Positions 12,863 through 24,818 are shown, counted from the stretch's first letter. The stretch: 64,000 bases of DNA from Trichoplax adhaerens (GCF_000150275.1 NW_002060948.1:197066-261065); one strand, 5' to 3'. Notes: generated by a model from the sequence alone, not told the origin. A program made the numbers and translations.

Positions 12863-15045
12863 TCCTTCAAGTAATAAAAAATTACGTAGTTACGGTAAAT
12901 ACGAGCTGACTCCGTTCGATATTGGCTAAAATTTCAGTTCAATATAATTATTTATTAATTATAACTAAAAAATATACTTAAAACCTTTATAGATAATTAT
13001 CCTTTGTACATATCTCACATGTAAACATAGAATTTATCATTGTCACTTATTACATACTTATAATACTTTCTATACAGTAAGAAAAAGAATTTTAATTTCA
13101 CCTACCCAATCTTAATTGTAACTTAGCAAATTAGATATGAAATCATCTATGCATTTCAATTTTTTTAAAATATACGTATATATGACAAGATTAAAGCGAC
13201 TGATACTATTATCTTATTAGTCAACCAACATGAAATTATGATTGTAAAAGTTTGTAAACTAAATGAAATTAGATATTGTTTTTTAATACTTACCGTAGCT
13301 ACTGTATTCGCAATTTACTGTGGTTAAAGTACGTAAATAAGTTTTCGATGCGATACGATTAAATAAAGATTGTGATGTTTTAAATTTACTCAGTTATTGC
13401 TGCGTAAAGTCGATGATCTATCATTGTCCTGTTATTATTTATGATGTTAATATCCATCTTCAATGGATAAAATATATTTGAGGTATATTGTACTTTGCAG
13501 CATGAGTATGATTGGGATTAAGATTTTTCGTTTAGATTCATTTTTAATCACTTAGTATCATATGAATTTTAAATACATAACTTAAATTTGTCAGTAAGAG
13601 TAAGACCTATGACGAAAGTTGGCTACATTAATTCTAATCTTTAGAACTACTCATATTACTGATTATATGAACTATAGATTATGAATCAGCAGTCTTATAG
13701 ATCGAATACAGTGTACATCGAGAGTCGTTGAATACTACCGTATGCGTACAACCATATATTATAGTAATAAATGATACATCGTATCGAAGATCGGGCCAGA
13801 AATTTCAAGGGGGAGAAACTGTTAGCAAGATTAAATTTAGGCTTTAGCTAATACGATCACATTCAAGACTTTCATAATGTCGAAATTAATGTGAACTATG
13901 AATTGATATCATGAATCAATTCATTGCAATATTGCATAGTAGTTTCAGCTCTTTTAGCGAGTCTATATCCAATTTACAATTGATGAAAAACTGTATAATC
14001 TAATTGTTTAGTGCCACCATAATTAGTAATAAACTAGCCGTATAGTTAACAATTAATTAAGCGTAGATTAAAGAGTTGGTCTATTAATATCGTAACTATT
14101 ATAAATATTCGTATTTTAAATATAATTGAACGCCTCTAGGATTGAGAAGTTTATATAAAAAGTAATAGCAAAGATTCAAATCACTACACTACAATTATAT
14201 AAGAGCATTTCTGAAGTTTAACATTTGAAACCTTATGGGATCAAATTAATAAAAATAAGTAATCTACTATAGTTACTTCAGCTAGAATTATAGCGAGGAG
14301 AGTTTTCGTTAGATAAAGGGTTTTAGAATAGTAATTTACTTTCATCATGCAAGAACCTAGCTAAAATGTGAAATAGTAAGTAGTTTAATTAAAATTTGTG
14401 TGCTGTAGCAGTGTATGTCTTAAGAAGCTAGAATCTAGCATTTACGAGTATTTCAAATCAGAGCTAATAAGATATGATTAGGCCAAAAATTTTCGTTTAT
14501 TCTTAAACGAACTACTAATAATTATTATAATGATTAAAAATATACAGAAGCCGTAAGATTTTGGAAATCAACGTCACCTAAATTTACCATTATTTCATAT
14601 TTTAAAACAATGATTTACAGTAAGCTATGAGTAGTTGGTATTGAGTAGGGTTGTATATAAAGTACAACGGTAATAATATGTTGACAATCAATATGCATGA
14701 AAATATGTTAACAGTTACTTATCGGCTATCCAGTTACATAACTGTTTATAATAATCGAAATAAGAACAATAGCTGGAACAGAATAATACATAGAGCATGC
14801 ATGGAAACATCCGTTCGACAGGAATGATTACTAACTTTGGTAAATGTTAGTTAATATATCATAACAATTGAATACACCAGACAAACGAGCACTTTCAATA
14901 ATTAAAATCAATTACGAAATATCGAGGGAGCTACTAGATTTGGCGGAAGTATTCTACTAGACAATTTCGTGATTACTACTATTTACCATACACTTGTCCT
15001 TAGTGGATCGAATTAGTAGTGTAAACTTTCATTTGCAGTTCCAAT
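12863..15045. other. Intergenic, no feature seen
   Basis: AT-rich interval between the decayed receptor paralog and the 3' end of ERH. It would contain the ERH 3' UTR. No coding-like frame or repeat family was recognised. Confidence 0.4.
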
Positions 15046-17041
15046 TTATCGTCCTGCTTGACTTCTTAACATGTCATATATCTTCTCCTTAATCGAATCC
15101 TTATTCAACGGTGAGTAAGCGTAAGCATTCTTCTGCAGCCTGTCATATTTCAACATTTAATAAAAAAAAAGCGATAGGCAAAAAAGCAATTGAAGCGTCA
15201 TTTCAATCATATTTTATCTCTGAGGCAAATCATGTTGGTAAATTAAGTGCCTTATACATGGTTATTAAGTGAAACACTGCGTCAATATTATCGAACTACG
15301 CAAACATCTTAATCGCTACGCTGTTCTATATTGATTCGCTAGTTATTACTATTGCATGAAATCTATTTTGAACCAATTGGAGACTGAGGTCATTTTACCA
15401 ATGGAGTAAGTGTAAGCTACAGATACAACCTTAGAATTAATCAATCGAGTTTTTATTACTACAAGCAGATTATAATGGTACACTAAACAGGTGAGGTCAG
15501 GGAAGTCATCAATGAAGTCAAACAAATTGCTGATATCGTAAGTTATGGACGGCTTAGAAGGATTCAATTTCTTTAAATGTTCTTCAAACATCTTACAAAT
15601 AGCTGTGAAGAAAAAGCGATAATAAGTATCGGACTAGTTAGAATGAATACACAGTGATGACAAAATCTTTAATTACATCATTTACTGTACAGAGCAAGAT
15701 TTTATTATACGCGTATAATATTACAAATAGTCAAATTCTATCAAGAAAATACTCGTATACATTATACAAATAGTAAAATACACTCAAGCGAAAAGTGGTC
15801 AGTAAATAAAGGATACTAAGATTACATAATTAAAAATGACATTTCTTGTAATTATTAAACTCTTACCTTCCAAACATTCCTTCAAAGAATTGTAATCCGA
15901 GTACGTACGACTTTCGTTTTTCGGAGATGGTTGTATCAATAAGATTGTATGCGACTACCAACCCATCATGGTAGGTGTAGTTATGATCATAACGGAATAG
16001 ATAAGAAGATAACGAGTTAAAAGACATTTTATTGTATAAATCTAGCAGTCACTATCATTGTTAGTACGGGTGTTCAGTGTAGTTGTGATTGTGTCCTGTA
16101 GCAGATATATTACACAATATCCTTGCAAGACTCAAGCCACTGGTGTTTAACTTGAGTATCTAGCACTTAATCTATTGTAGGCTAGAGCGTGTATCAAGCC
16201 CAATAAATAAATTAATTAATCAACAAAAATGCAGATATTCATAGCTAGACACACATACGCCCAATTGTTGTTCTATTGCAACCTTGAAATAAAGCATTCA
16301 TCAAGTCTTTATTTCGACAGCAGTCTATTATCGTAGTAGATTTTCTATCTTGTTCTTGTATCAGACAGAAATGCATATTATTAAAGCATTGCACAGATGC
16401 ACTTGCATAGTGTATTGATCTTGAGTTAAGAGAAAAGTGTAACTTCATTACTGCAGAAACACTAGAACTGCAGTCATCCATCGCTTTAGCTTCACTTGGA
16501 TATTCTCAACTCTACAGTATCCTACTTAAACGCATTCTAAGATACGATGAAAGCTACAGTTTCCTTCTCATCAATTCATTCAGTCATCATTCTCATCATT
16601 GGAGTTACCTTGCAACTCAATACGTGAGTACAAGTTGCCTGCCACAAGGTGCAGCTTGCGCTCATGGAATGCACTGTAAATATCACCTTTTTTTTAATGA
16701 AAGGGAGTCATTTCCTTGATAGACTTTCAATGGTACTGATTCTGTTGTTTACTACACGCAACAGAACTTGTTCTACAGATTCAGTTCTGTAATCCACAGA
16801 AAAGAATTGCGATTTATGGTCAATTAATTCATGGAAAATAACTGTTTCAGAACATGCAGACTTGGCAGGCGACATCGTTGATCTATTACGTTGACATTGA
16901 TACTGTAGACTGTACAGTACTGTAGAATCGAGTGCTTTATCCATACAGAACACTACAGTGGAGTAGAGTGCATGGTACTGTATTGGAATGTACAGTACAA
17001 CTAACAACGATTGTAGCCTACGAGAGATGAAAACTTACCAT
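15046..17041 (-). CDS. ERH: Enhancer of rudimentary homolog (ERH)
   Basis: Minus-strand exons: 17039-17041 (ATG only, followed by GTAAGT), 15867-15954, about 15460-15602, 15046-15132. Exon 2 encodes [18 protein letters not shown], exon 3 the diagnostic [16 protein letters not shown], and exon 4 [19 protein letters not shown]. The product is about 106 residues; the family is about 104. ERH is a small, highly conserved nuclear protein linked to splicing and small-RNA factors. The initiator Met is inferred: exon 2 starts directly at Ser after an acceptor, and the best ATG|gtaagt upstream lies at 17041. The donor of exon 3 is uncertain (GTAGTA after 15463 or GTAATA after 15460). The usually invariant Trp of NKDW reads Ser (TCG). 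The start faces CDKN3 across 2.2 kb. Confidence 0.88.
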
Positions 17042-18720
17042 ATTGAAAACTTGTTGATAGCTCTTGCCTTGTTTCTATTCCTCGCTTCTAAACTATATTA
17101 GGCGATAATCACGATTCAGTACAGTCAGAAAATGTTGTTGTATAAAAATGATTGTACAAATAGCGCAATAGAAGCCAACTTGAATGAAGGCTTTGCAAGC
17201 TCGCTTAATCGACGCACTTACCGAAAATATTCTCACGGTTCACTGTTGACAATTAGAATAGAATTAGAATTAATTAATCATACTCGTGAATAGTCGTGAT
17301 GGTATGATACTAACAATAGTAATTTTACGGATTAGGAGGGTACAGACAGATGTGCAGACGCAAAACTGGAGAGTCGGTACACTTGACTTGCGTCACTCAG
17401 TGATGTGCTGTCATGCTCATGCTCAGATCAAGCTACATCGCATCTTATGGTCTTCTAGTATATTAAACTTACTGTAAACTTTCCCTTCTCTCTCGCATTG
17501 CGAAGCCTTGATTTCTATCATACCTGCAGTAGGCAGAAATGGAATGCTGTACAATATTCGACTCAAGTTTCAAGCGATTTCATTCAGATTTTTCTTGTGC
17601 GCTTTACTGAAACGCAGCAACTGTTATGTACAGTTTTAGAGTGTTCACTGACAGTGAACCCTGTTTAGTCAAATCCAGAACATTGGTATACAGTATCGTA
17701 TCTAGTAGTCCATGGTACAGTAAGGTACAGTAACACTGTAACAATAGTGTTAGGATCAAAGCTAGCCAATCGCCAATCGGGGCTCGGACTGTGGTTCGGA
17801 CCGACTTCTAATACTGTACAATAACATGTTCGGACTCGACTGACAGTACTGTACACTGTATTGTACAGTGTACAGTCTCCGCAGCCACGAAATGCAAGTA
17901 CTGTAAACACTCCTGACCAATCATACAACAGCTTGGTCGTAAGCGGTAACTCCATTGGTTCAAATCGTATTGCAAATGCAATCCAGCATTGTTCCACACC
18001 GCCATCCCCAATTTTTTTTTGGGGGGGCCAATACAGTATTACGTCAATATATCCAAAATGCAAACTCGGAATTTGCAGTAAACTGTAGTAGATGCTTTTT
18101 GCTGTAGGATCATCACGTTATCAACTATATACTGTACTATACATTAATAGGCTGGCCTAACGTTAAAAGTCAAGGCAAGAAGTGAGAAAGATATTTCGGT
18201 ACGGTTAGGACGCTCCATAATTGCTTCAGGAAATACAAAAGTGGAATTTAAATTGCATTCGAGGTATGTGCCACTATCTCTCACTCAAGTAGTACCACAA
18301 CTGTTGCTTCTAGCTCGAAACCTAGTACTGTATGTATGGTTGTTATCCTTCTTGTTGTTCGTTAAAGCGTAATTCTGAAATGAGTTAACAGTACATACTT
18401 GCATAAATAGAGTAGACAAGACTACTGGACCCGGGACTTTTAAGAGAATTTCTCTTAAAAATCCTTAATATGGTGGACATGATTTTTATTGATTGTGCTG
18501 TATACTGTAATAGTATGTTACTAGAATACTGTATATGCTTACAATACAGTATGTTAAACTTCGGCAAAACATCTCACTAGATAGAATGTACTCAAATGCT
18601 ATATTTGCAGTTGCAATTCATTGTTTTGGAATACTGTAAACAGTAATGATTTTAACCTCAGAAGACATCATAAGAAAAAAAACAACGTATTTACAGTATA
18701 TTTAATGGTGTATCATACGA
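16885..18720. repeat. Island of TACTGTA/TACAGTA palindromic repeats
   Basis: Dozens of short self-complementary words (TACAGTAC, GTACTGTA, TGTACAGT) are packed between ERH and CDKN3, densest at 16905-17005, 17690-17880 and 18500-18660. The clearest unit is a perfect inverted repeat with 13-base arms at 17848-17860 and 17864-17876 around a 3-base loop. A T9G7 homopolymer run lies at 18012-18027. No transposase, terminal repeats or target-site duplications were identified. Confidence 0.6.
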
Positions 18721-19202
18721 GTATAAACATACTATGCTGTCTTTACTTTGATTCACAGTTACATTCCATACAACTACTGTGCATCTTTTACAATATTCAT
18801 TGGCGATATTCTTAAAGGGGAACACTATCGGAGCAAATGGTCAAGGTATAGTAACATGCTATAGCAGTAAATAAACACTGCCAATCTATTACATGCTCTC
18901 AAATTGCATCAACGTTCAGTATGACGAAAATGATCTAATAAAATTAAAATAATATTGTCAAAGTTATTTTTAACCACTTTTATTATTATTATAAGAAATT
19001 GGATCCCATTACCCACTATCACAAAGAGTGTAAATACGCATATTTTAATTATTGATATCAAGTAATACTCATTCCCATTCCATACTAATCAACGCTACTT
19101 TATGCTAGCGTATTTCTGTGTAAAATTTTATATTCTGTCTACGATAGTCTTCTATGCACTACGCGACTCTAGTATTCGAATTTAATGTCAAAAATTGGTG
19201 CA

Positions 19203-21205
19203 ATGGTAAACCTACGTTGGATAAAGTACATGTCAATTCTACTTGCAATTCTAGGATTATCGTGAATTAAACTTGATTTCTACTTCAAGAAATCAAGTAT
19301 ATGATTCTTCGTCCGACGATGAATCAAATGACGATCAGCAAGCTCGATCTTTATCAATATCTTGGTATGCAAATAGTTACTATAATTACTATAATACGTT
19401 ATACTACTCAGAATGTAATTGATCTATAATTGTAAAACTACCCTATTTATAGAAATGCTCTAGTCTAGTACTGTAGCTAACTACAAGAAATTTCATGATT
19501 ATATCAACTTTACATCGAATAAAATTACTCCACTACAGAATATGAAATGAAGCTATGTATTCATAGCTGCCTATGTTTATAGCTGTAATTCAATATACGC
19601 GTAATTGCTGCCTTATTATACACGTAATTCTATAGGATTAAACCGGAGTATTTACAAATCGATAACGAGAGAGCACTTATAGGAATTAGTGAGCTTCCCG
19701 GTAAGTTAGGCGATTGCTTAGAACTGCCTTAGCTATGAGTTGGAAAATGAACATTCTTCTATTTATTATCTGTATCGCAATCAAATGAACGATTTTAATC
19801 TAATGGCGATCTAAATGCAATATCAACTGTTTCGTACTTACGTATGCGAATATAATATTAGGTCTTATCAAATCTACGTAGTTAAAACAATCAAATAAAA
19901 CTAGTCTTCGCTTATATTTTCTATTACGGACTCTCTTCTTCTACTAGGGTGTAGATATAGCATTGTTCGCCGAAGCATTGAAGATGATATTGGTTTGTAA
20001 TGTGAAATTAATCTAGTAAACCTACATTTGGCAACTACTTGTAATATCTTCGTACGCTGAAATTGTACAGTCAATTTTTGGATCTCGGGATAAATATAAA
20101 TATTTTTATGATAGTAAATACTCTTCTGACAATAAATTAATTATACCATCGTTTAAAGTATGTATAGCAGCTCTGTATGCTGTAATATCTTCGTGCGCTG
20201 AAATTTTGTAAAGTCAATTTTAAATCTCACGATAGATATAAATATTTTTGTGATAGTAAATTCTCTTCTTTATTTAATGATCTACTGTGCAGATACCATA
20301 AAACGATGGAAGATTGAAGACGTTTTCGTCTTTTGTACAAGAAATGAACTATCGGCGTAAGTTATTAATACGAAATTAGACTAATAAGGGCTACCAAAAT
20401 TTACGGTAACACAATCACTTTAGTTTCTAGTACCTAGAAACTTATACGCTTTAGATGCAATAAAGTCAGTCGTGACATATAATCTTCATTTAACTGATAT
20501 CACGGTATTCTTTCGATGCAGCTGTAGGATATCGGATTTATGTCAACAATACGTTCATGAAGGCATAAATTCTCATCATTATCCAATGGAAGTGGCACAA
20601 AGAATGAGTATCAGAGAGTTGAGGAATATCATTGATGACATTCGCAGATGCATCGAAAGAGGAAGAAATATTTTATTACAGTATGTTACTATACTCTTTA
20701 TTGAAGCCTGCTTTTGTTGAGCCATTTCAAATAACGAAATTCTTGTTCTTTGTCATCGATACGGGTAAATGCTAAAGCTGTGTAAACGGATATTGTCGAT
20801 CCTGCGTAGGTTAGCATTTGCATTCTTAACTGTTTATTCAAGCTCCTTAATAATACTAACGATTAATCTTTACTTTTAAATTATTCTGGCATTTACTATT
20901 AAACATTAACACGACCAGTTGCCTGTGCTTTATTACTGGAAATGAACCCACTTCTAAGTGCTGAAGAAGCAATACAAGTAGTTAGAGATATACGTGGCAA
21001 TGCGGCTATACAAACCGTTGCTGTAAGTTGAGGATTATTTGGCGCAAAACTAATCGTTGCATTAACACTATCTTAATTTTGAACTATATAATAGCAATAT
21101 AACTTCTTGATGGAATACAAAACGGAAGCCACAAGTGGGCCGGGCCCTACTGGCTCTATGATAGATCCTAGACCAAGCGACACCTGGCAGTCAGTTATTA
21201 GATAG
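19203..21205 (+). CDS. CDKN3: Cyclin-dependent kinase inhibitor 3 (KAP) phosphatase
   Basis: Exons 19203-19205 (ATG only), 19255-19364, 19636-19700, 19948-19992, 20293-20356, 20522-20680, 20778-20809 (32-nt microexon), 20919-21022, 21095-21205; phases agree throughout; 230 residues. KAP landmarks appear in order: an acidic Ser-rich N-terminus ending SLSISW, ELPGCRYSIVRRS, EDVFVFCTRNELS, SHHYP, the PTP loop HCVNGYCRSC (catalytic Cys150, Arg156), VVACALLLE, then DIRGNAAIQTVAQYNFLMEY. KAP dephosphorylates the activation-loop Thr of CDK2. The spacing from HHYP to HC equals the human protein, but the general-acid Asp position holds Val120 (Glu119 is next to it). The first exon and 49-nt first intron are inferred from ATG|gtaaac; the rest is well supported. 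A 92-bp direct duplication lies in intron 4. Confidence 0.88.
20040..20272 (+). repeat. Direct duplication of about 90 bp inside a CDKN3 intron
   Basis: Two imperfect copies begin at 20040 and 20181, both opening TGTAATATCTTCG and closing with GATAGTAAAT(A/T)CTCTTCT. They lie wholly in the intron between the exons ending 19992 and starting 20293. Confidence 0.85.
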
Positions 21206-22033
21206 TGCTATTGTTTTACGAGTATATACACTTAAATTCTTGAAAATTCATATGACTAGATTTCAATCTTGAACTGGTATAGTGATTAGTAGTTAAAATT
21301 AAAATTTTTATCGTTTGTAGTTGCTACGGAATTTTTGATATGTCTGATCTAGTTTACAGAAAATTGCATTACTCTTATTTATGATATGTAATTGCTACTA
21401 GAACTAACGATAGTAGCCGCACCTATTTGTACTTTTATTATCCTATATAAATATTGAATTCTACAGTTCCCGACACAATTTGATCACAGCTCGAGACCTA
21501 CTATTTTGAAATAGCGTATTATAATTTACTCCGCTGATATTGCAATACCAAAGTTTATTTCCGAAAATAAAAATGTACTCCATCAATACCTTCGTAGTGA
21601 GAATAACTTATTACTTATTGCTAATGAACCGTAAACAGATCAGATAAACCAACTGTAGTGACTTCGATAATGGAATTTCAAGTAGTCACTGCTTTATGAC
21701 TTGGTGCAGCTTATAATATAAAATAGCGCTTTTCGTGTATTTACGACACATTTTTATATCTAATTTCATGATTACTACTTATTGAAAACAGCCCCTTTAA
21801 TGCTTGCATTATTGCTAGTACAGAATACTATACGCCTATCTCAGCAGTCCGCATCTTGCATATAAGTTTTGGTAAAACATTAGAAAAGTTTTTTAACATG
21901 ATGAGCTTATTTGCTTACAGCAATTGCAGTAGAATTACTTTAATCATCAACGCTGCGTTAATTAGCAGCATTGTATAATTAATTTGAGAGAAAAAGACTT
22001 GTGGCAATAAAGCAACTGAATATATCAAACAGA
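21206..22033. other. Convergent intergenic, 3' UTR space
   Basis: CDKN3 (+) and the methyltransferase gene (-) both end here. No further coding or structured feature was seen. Confidence 0.5.
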
Positions 22034-23517
22034 TTAGTTCTCTTTTCGTTTCCATATAGTGCAATGAGCGACTGACCATTGATTCTTATGTGCAGTTTCT
22101 CGAATAAAAAATTGCATATTCTCATCATCGATAAGATCAAAATGTGTACCAAGTATCGATTTCAACGTATCGAAACCTGTAACTGGTTTGCCATCTTTGT
22201 CCAAATAACCACCAATCCATTTATCCTACAACGCAGATAGATAAATTCGTACGATCATCAATTGATATTACTGAACCGTAGTACAGAATATCAATAGTAA
22301 TTAGTATTATATTATTATTATTAGTGATCCCTGTGTAACTGACACTAGCTATGCCAGGGATGTGATAGTAAGTAAATTCGTACGCCTACTGTATGTACAT
22401 GTACAGTACCTTGATCAACTAAATCAAGATCACAGAAATTTCTTAAAAATAGCTACAAACCTTAGGTGTAAACTGTTCCAACCACGTATACGGCGACGTA
22501 ATTACTAAAATACCTCCTGCAGCTACCAATGACGGAAGACGGTATAGAAATGCACGTGTATCTGGTAATCGGCAAATCAAATTTGCTGCCAGGACGCAGC
22601 CAAATTGTCCAAGATTTGTTGGTAAATTGCATGCATCACCGCATTGAAAGTGTACGCGAGATCGATCCTATATTATTATTAAATATGCAATACCACCAAT
22701 GCTTATTAATATCACACTATATGTGGTATCATAATTAAAAGGTATATGGTTAATCAAGACCTATTACAGTATGATGAAAACACTTTCACATCACTGTAAC
22801 AAAATAAGCACATGGTGCTACTCTTACAGCAATGCAAGTATAGATTACTGTAGATAATATTGCAGCTGATAAACATGTATACGCGTTCTTACAATATCAG
22901 CTGGAATTTCTGCAGTGCAAGGTTTAGTAAGGTCTCCTTCATTGATAATAGAATAGTCCATTCGACCCTTTTTTTTTAATTCATTGCAAGCATTAATAAA
23001 AGATTGCGAATAATCAATGCCAACAACTTCATCAAAACATCGTGCTAAGTCGAAAGAAGACGCTCCCACTGCACAGCCAATATCTAAAGCACGGCGAGGT
23101 GTGGTATTCTAACGGATGTACCGTAAATCAAAACATGTACAAATCAGCAGCTAGATAAACAAAAGAAGATTACAAGCTCTAAAAAGTCACTGTATAATAG
23201 TGTATATATATAAATATATCTATATGTTTGATTACTTGATAGTGCTTGATGCACTGGTCAGCACAGCGCTGGGGGAATTCTAATGCTTGTGCAGGAAAGA
23301 ACTTATACTGCAGTAGATCAAGTTCCTTGCCAAAATGCATGGCCAAGTATTCATCTAGTAGCTTTCGGGTTTCATAGTAATCAGTTTCCTTGCTCTTACT
23401 AGCACTACTACTACAGAATACTAATCGACTTAGCAAGTATCCTATAGTTAAACCAGTTCCTGCAGCAAGAGCATATTTAGAAAAGCTGCTATCAAGATTT
23501 GCAATTAACTTGGACAT
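22034..23517 (-). CDS. Membrane-anchored methyltransferase related to the OvoA C-terminal domain
   Basis: Minus-strand exons 23236-23517, 22893-23108, 22461-22667, 22034-22225, all in phase 0 at the junctions; 298 residues. After a short N-terminus a hydrophobic helix spans roughly residues 15-34 (YALAAGTGLTIGYLLSRLVF). The rest follows the 4-mercaptohistidine N1-methyltransferase family, the C-terminal domain of the ovothiol enzyme OvoA, from YYETRKLLDEYL to the end: SAM-binding LDIGCAVGASSFDLA (about 102-116), EVVGIDYSQSFI, CGDACNLPTNLG, AANLICRLPD, PYTWLEQFTP, KWIGGYLDKDGKPVTGFDTL and a C-terminal WSVAHCTIWKR. No OvoA sulfoxide-synthase or DinB-like sequence is present. The start ATG is the first after an in-frame GTG-led stretch. 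Substrate is unproven: ovothiol N-methylation or another histidine-like substrate at a membrane is inference. Confidence 0.85.
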
Positions 23518-23639
23518 TTTTTTTTCTCTATCCACCACGATCAGTATCCACGAGGTCTTCACTATGCTGGTGTAGCGCTAGTGCGCTACTCTATGTAGCA
23601 GTAGTAACAGGAATAACCATTGGTTGATTAGTAAATCAT

Positions 23640-24060
23640 ACCGCAAACGGGGTACAGTACTAAGAGTGTACTGTGCAATATACTGTACACTGTGCAGTAA
23701 TGTACTGTACTGTAGCCACCTCCCCCCGTTCCAGTACTGTACAATACAATACGCCACAGTACGATGTACTGTAGTGGATAGTACTGTACACTGTACCGTA
23801 CAGTACAGTAATTCGTGGTTAAGCGGTAGGCTAGAATAAGCAAACTTAAAGCGTACACTGGACAGTAATTCAATGGAAGTGGGTAAAAATCGACTCGATC
23901 TCAGGTCGATTATGCTTACTATTTTACCTATTATTCGACCGAAAGTACTGTTATACTGTTGTGGTCGATGAGTCCATTAGTATTAGATTGTACAGTACTG
24001 TAGATTTATTTTGCAGTCCATGAATGATAACTGTACAGTTTAACAGAGATCATACTAGAG
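23640..24060. repeat. Second TACTGTA/TACAGTA palindromic island
   Basis: Between the divergent methyltransferase and F-box/WD genes. The densest part is 23650-23815, where TACTGTAC, GTACAGTA and TGTACTGT words recur nearly back to back, including a 7-base-arm hairpin ACTGTAC/C/GTACAGT near 23790-23806. Scattered units continue to about 24040. Same word family as the 16.9-18.7 kb island. It gives spurious Tyr/Val/Ser-rich open frames on both strands. Confidence 0.65.
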
Positions 24061-24818
24061 ACTTTCGAGTGGATAGAGAGGGAAGCAGAGCTGATAGTTA
24101 GTCACTTTATACGTTACCATAACAACGGAGACCAACAATAATAGCAGCACCATGATCTTCTGCGTTGGATAGTACATCTTTGATTAGAGAGAACAGTATA
24201 TAAGGATTACTGAGAGTTGTGGGATGCTTTTTAGAAATCGGGTACTTCGACCTCGATTTATGAATAGTTTATGAATAAATCATAATAATTAATTTACCCT
24301 GTGTATGCTACAGTAGAAGATTTAGAAATGAGGCATTAACAACCTCTCAACCTAATTCAACTAGCACATTAATACGTACGGGTATATAACTGCAACTATC
24401 GTATATTCAACGTATTTCAAAGAGTAGTTACATAGTTACTGTATAGCGTGCGGTTTACTGATCTGCATTGTACAATAAATAGATACAGAAGGTTATAATT
24501 ACTTAGAGTACGAATCCCTAATCATAACCGTATTGTAGCTCGTAAAGATTTCAGTAACACTAAAGCAACATCAAGAATAATTGTATTATTTCAAAATCAA
24601 ACAAGACGAATTTCTCTTATGAATTATCGATAACAAGAAAACACCTCCTGTCTTACTAGTTATTATTATAAAAAATACACAGCTAAACAAGTAATTATTA
24701 TGGTATTCTACGTACTGAATATTATTATTGCAACGTTTTACTGACTGAAATAATTCACTTATGCTGTGATTATCCAATTTCGTAAAAGAGACCAACAGCA
24801 CCTTTCAGCAGTTAAAGT

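Noticed and set aside
16245-17007. Open frames on the minus strand (78 and 99 codons) upstream of ERH exon 2
   Set aside because: They lie in the inferred ERH first intron, carry no domain features, and one owes its openness to TACTGTA repeats.
23624-23873. Overlapping Tyr/Val/Ser-rich frames on both strands
   Set aside because: By-product of the palindromic TACTGTA words, which lack stops in several frames.
24095-24200. Minus-strand short frame MVLLLLLVSVVMVTYK resembling a signal peptide
   Set aside because: No downstream exon with matching phase; chance hydrophobic run in the divergent promoter region.
24586-24801. 71-codon minus-strand frame next to the F-box/WD start
   Set aside because: AT-biased composition, no splice chain, sits in the 5' flank of the plus-strand gene.
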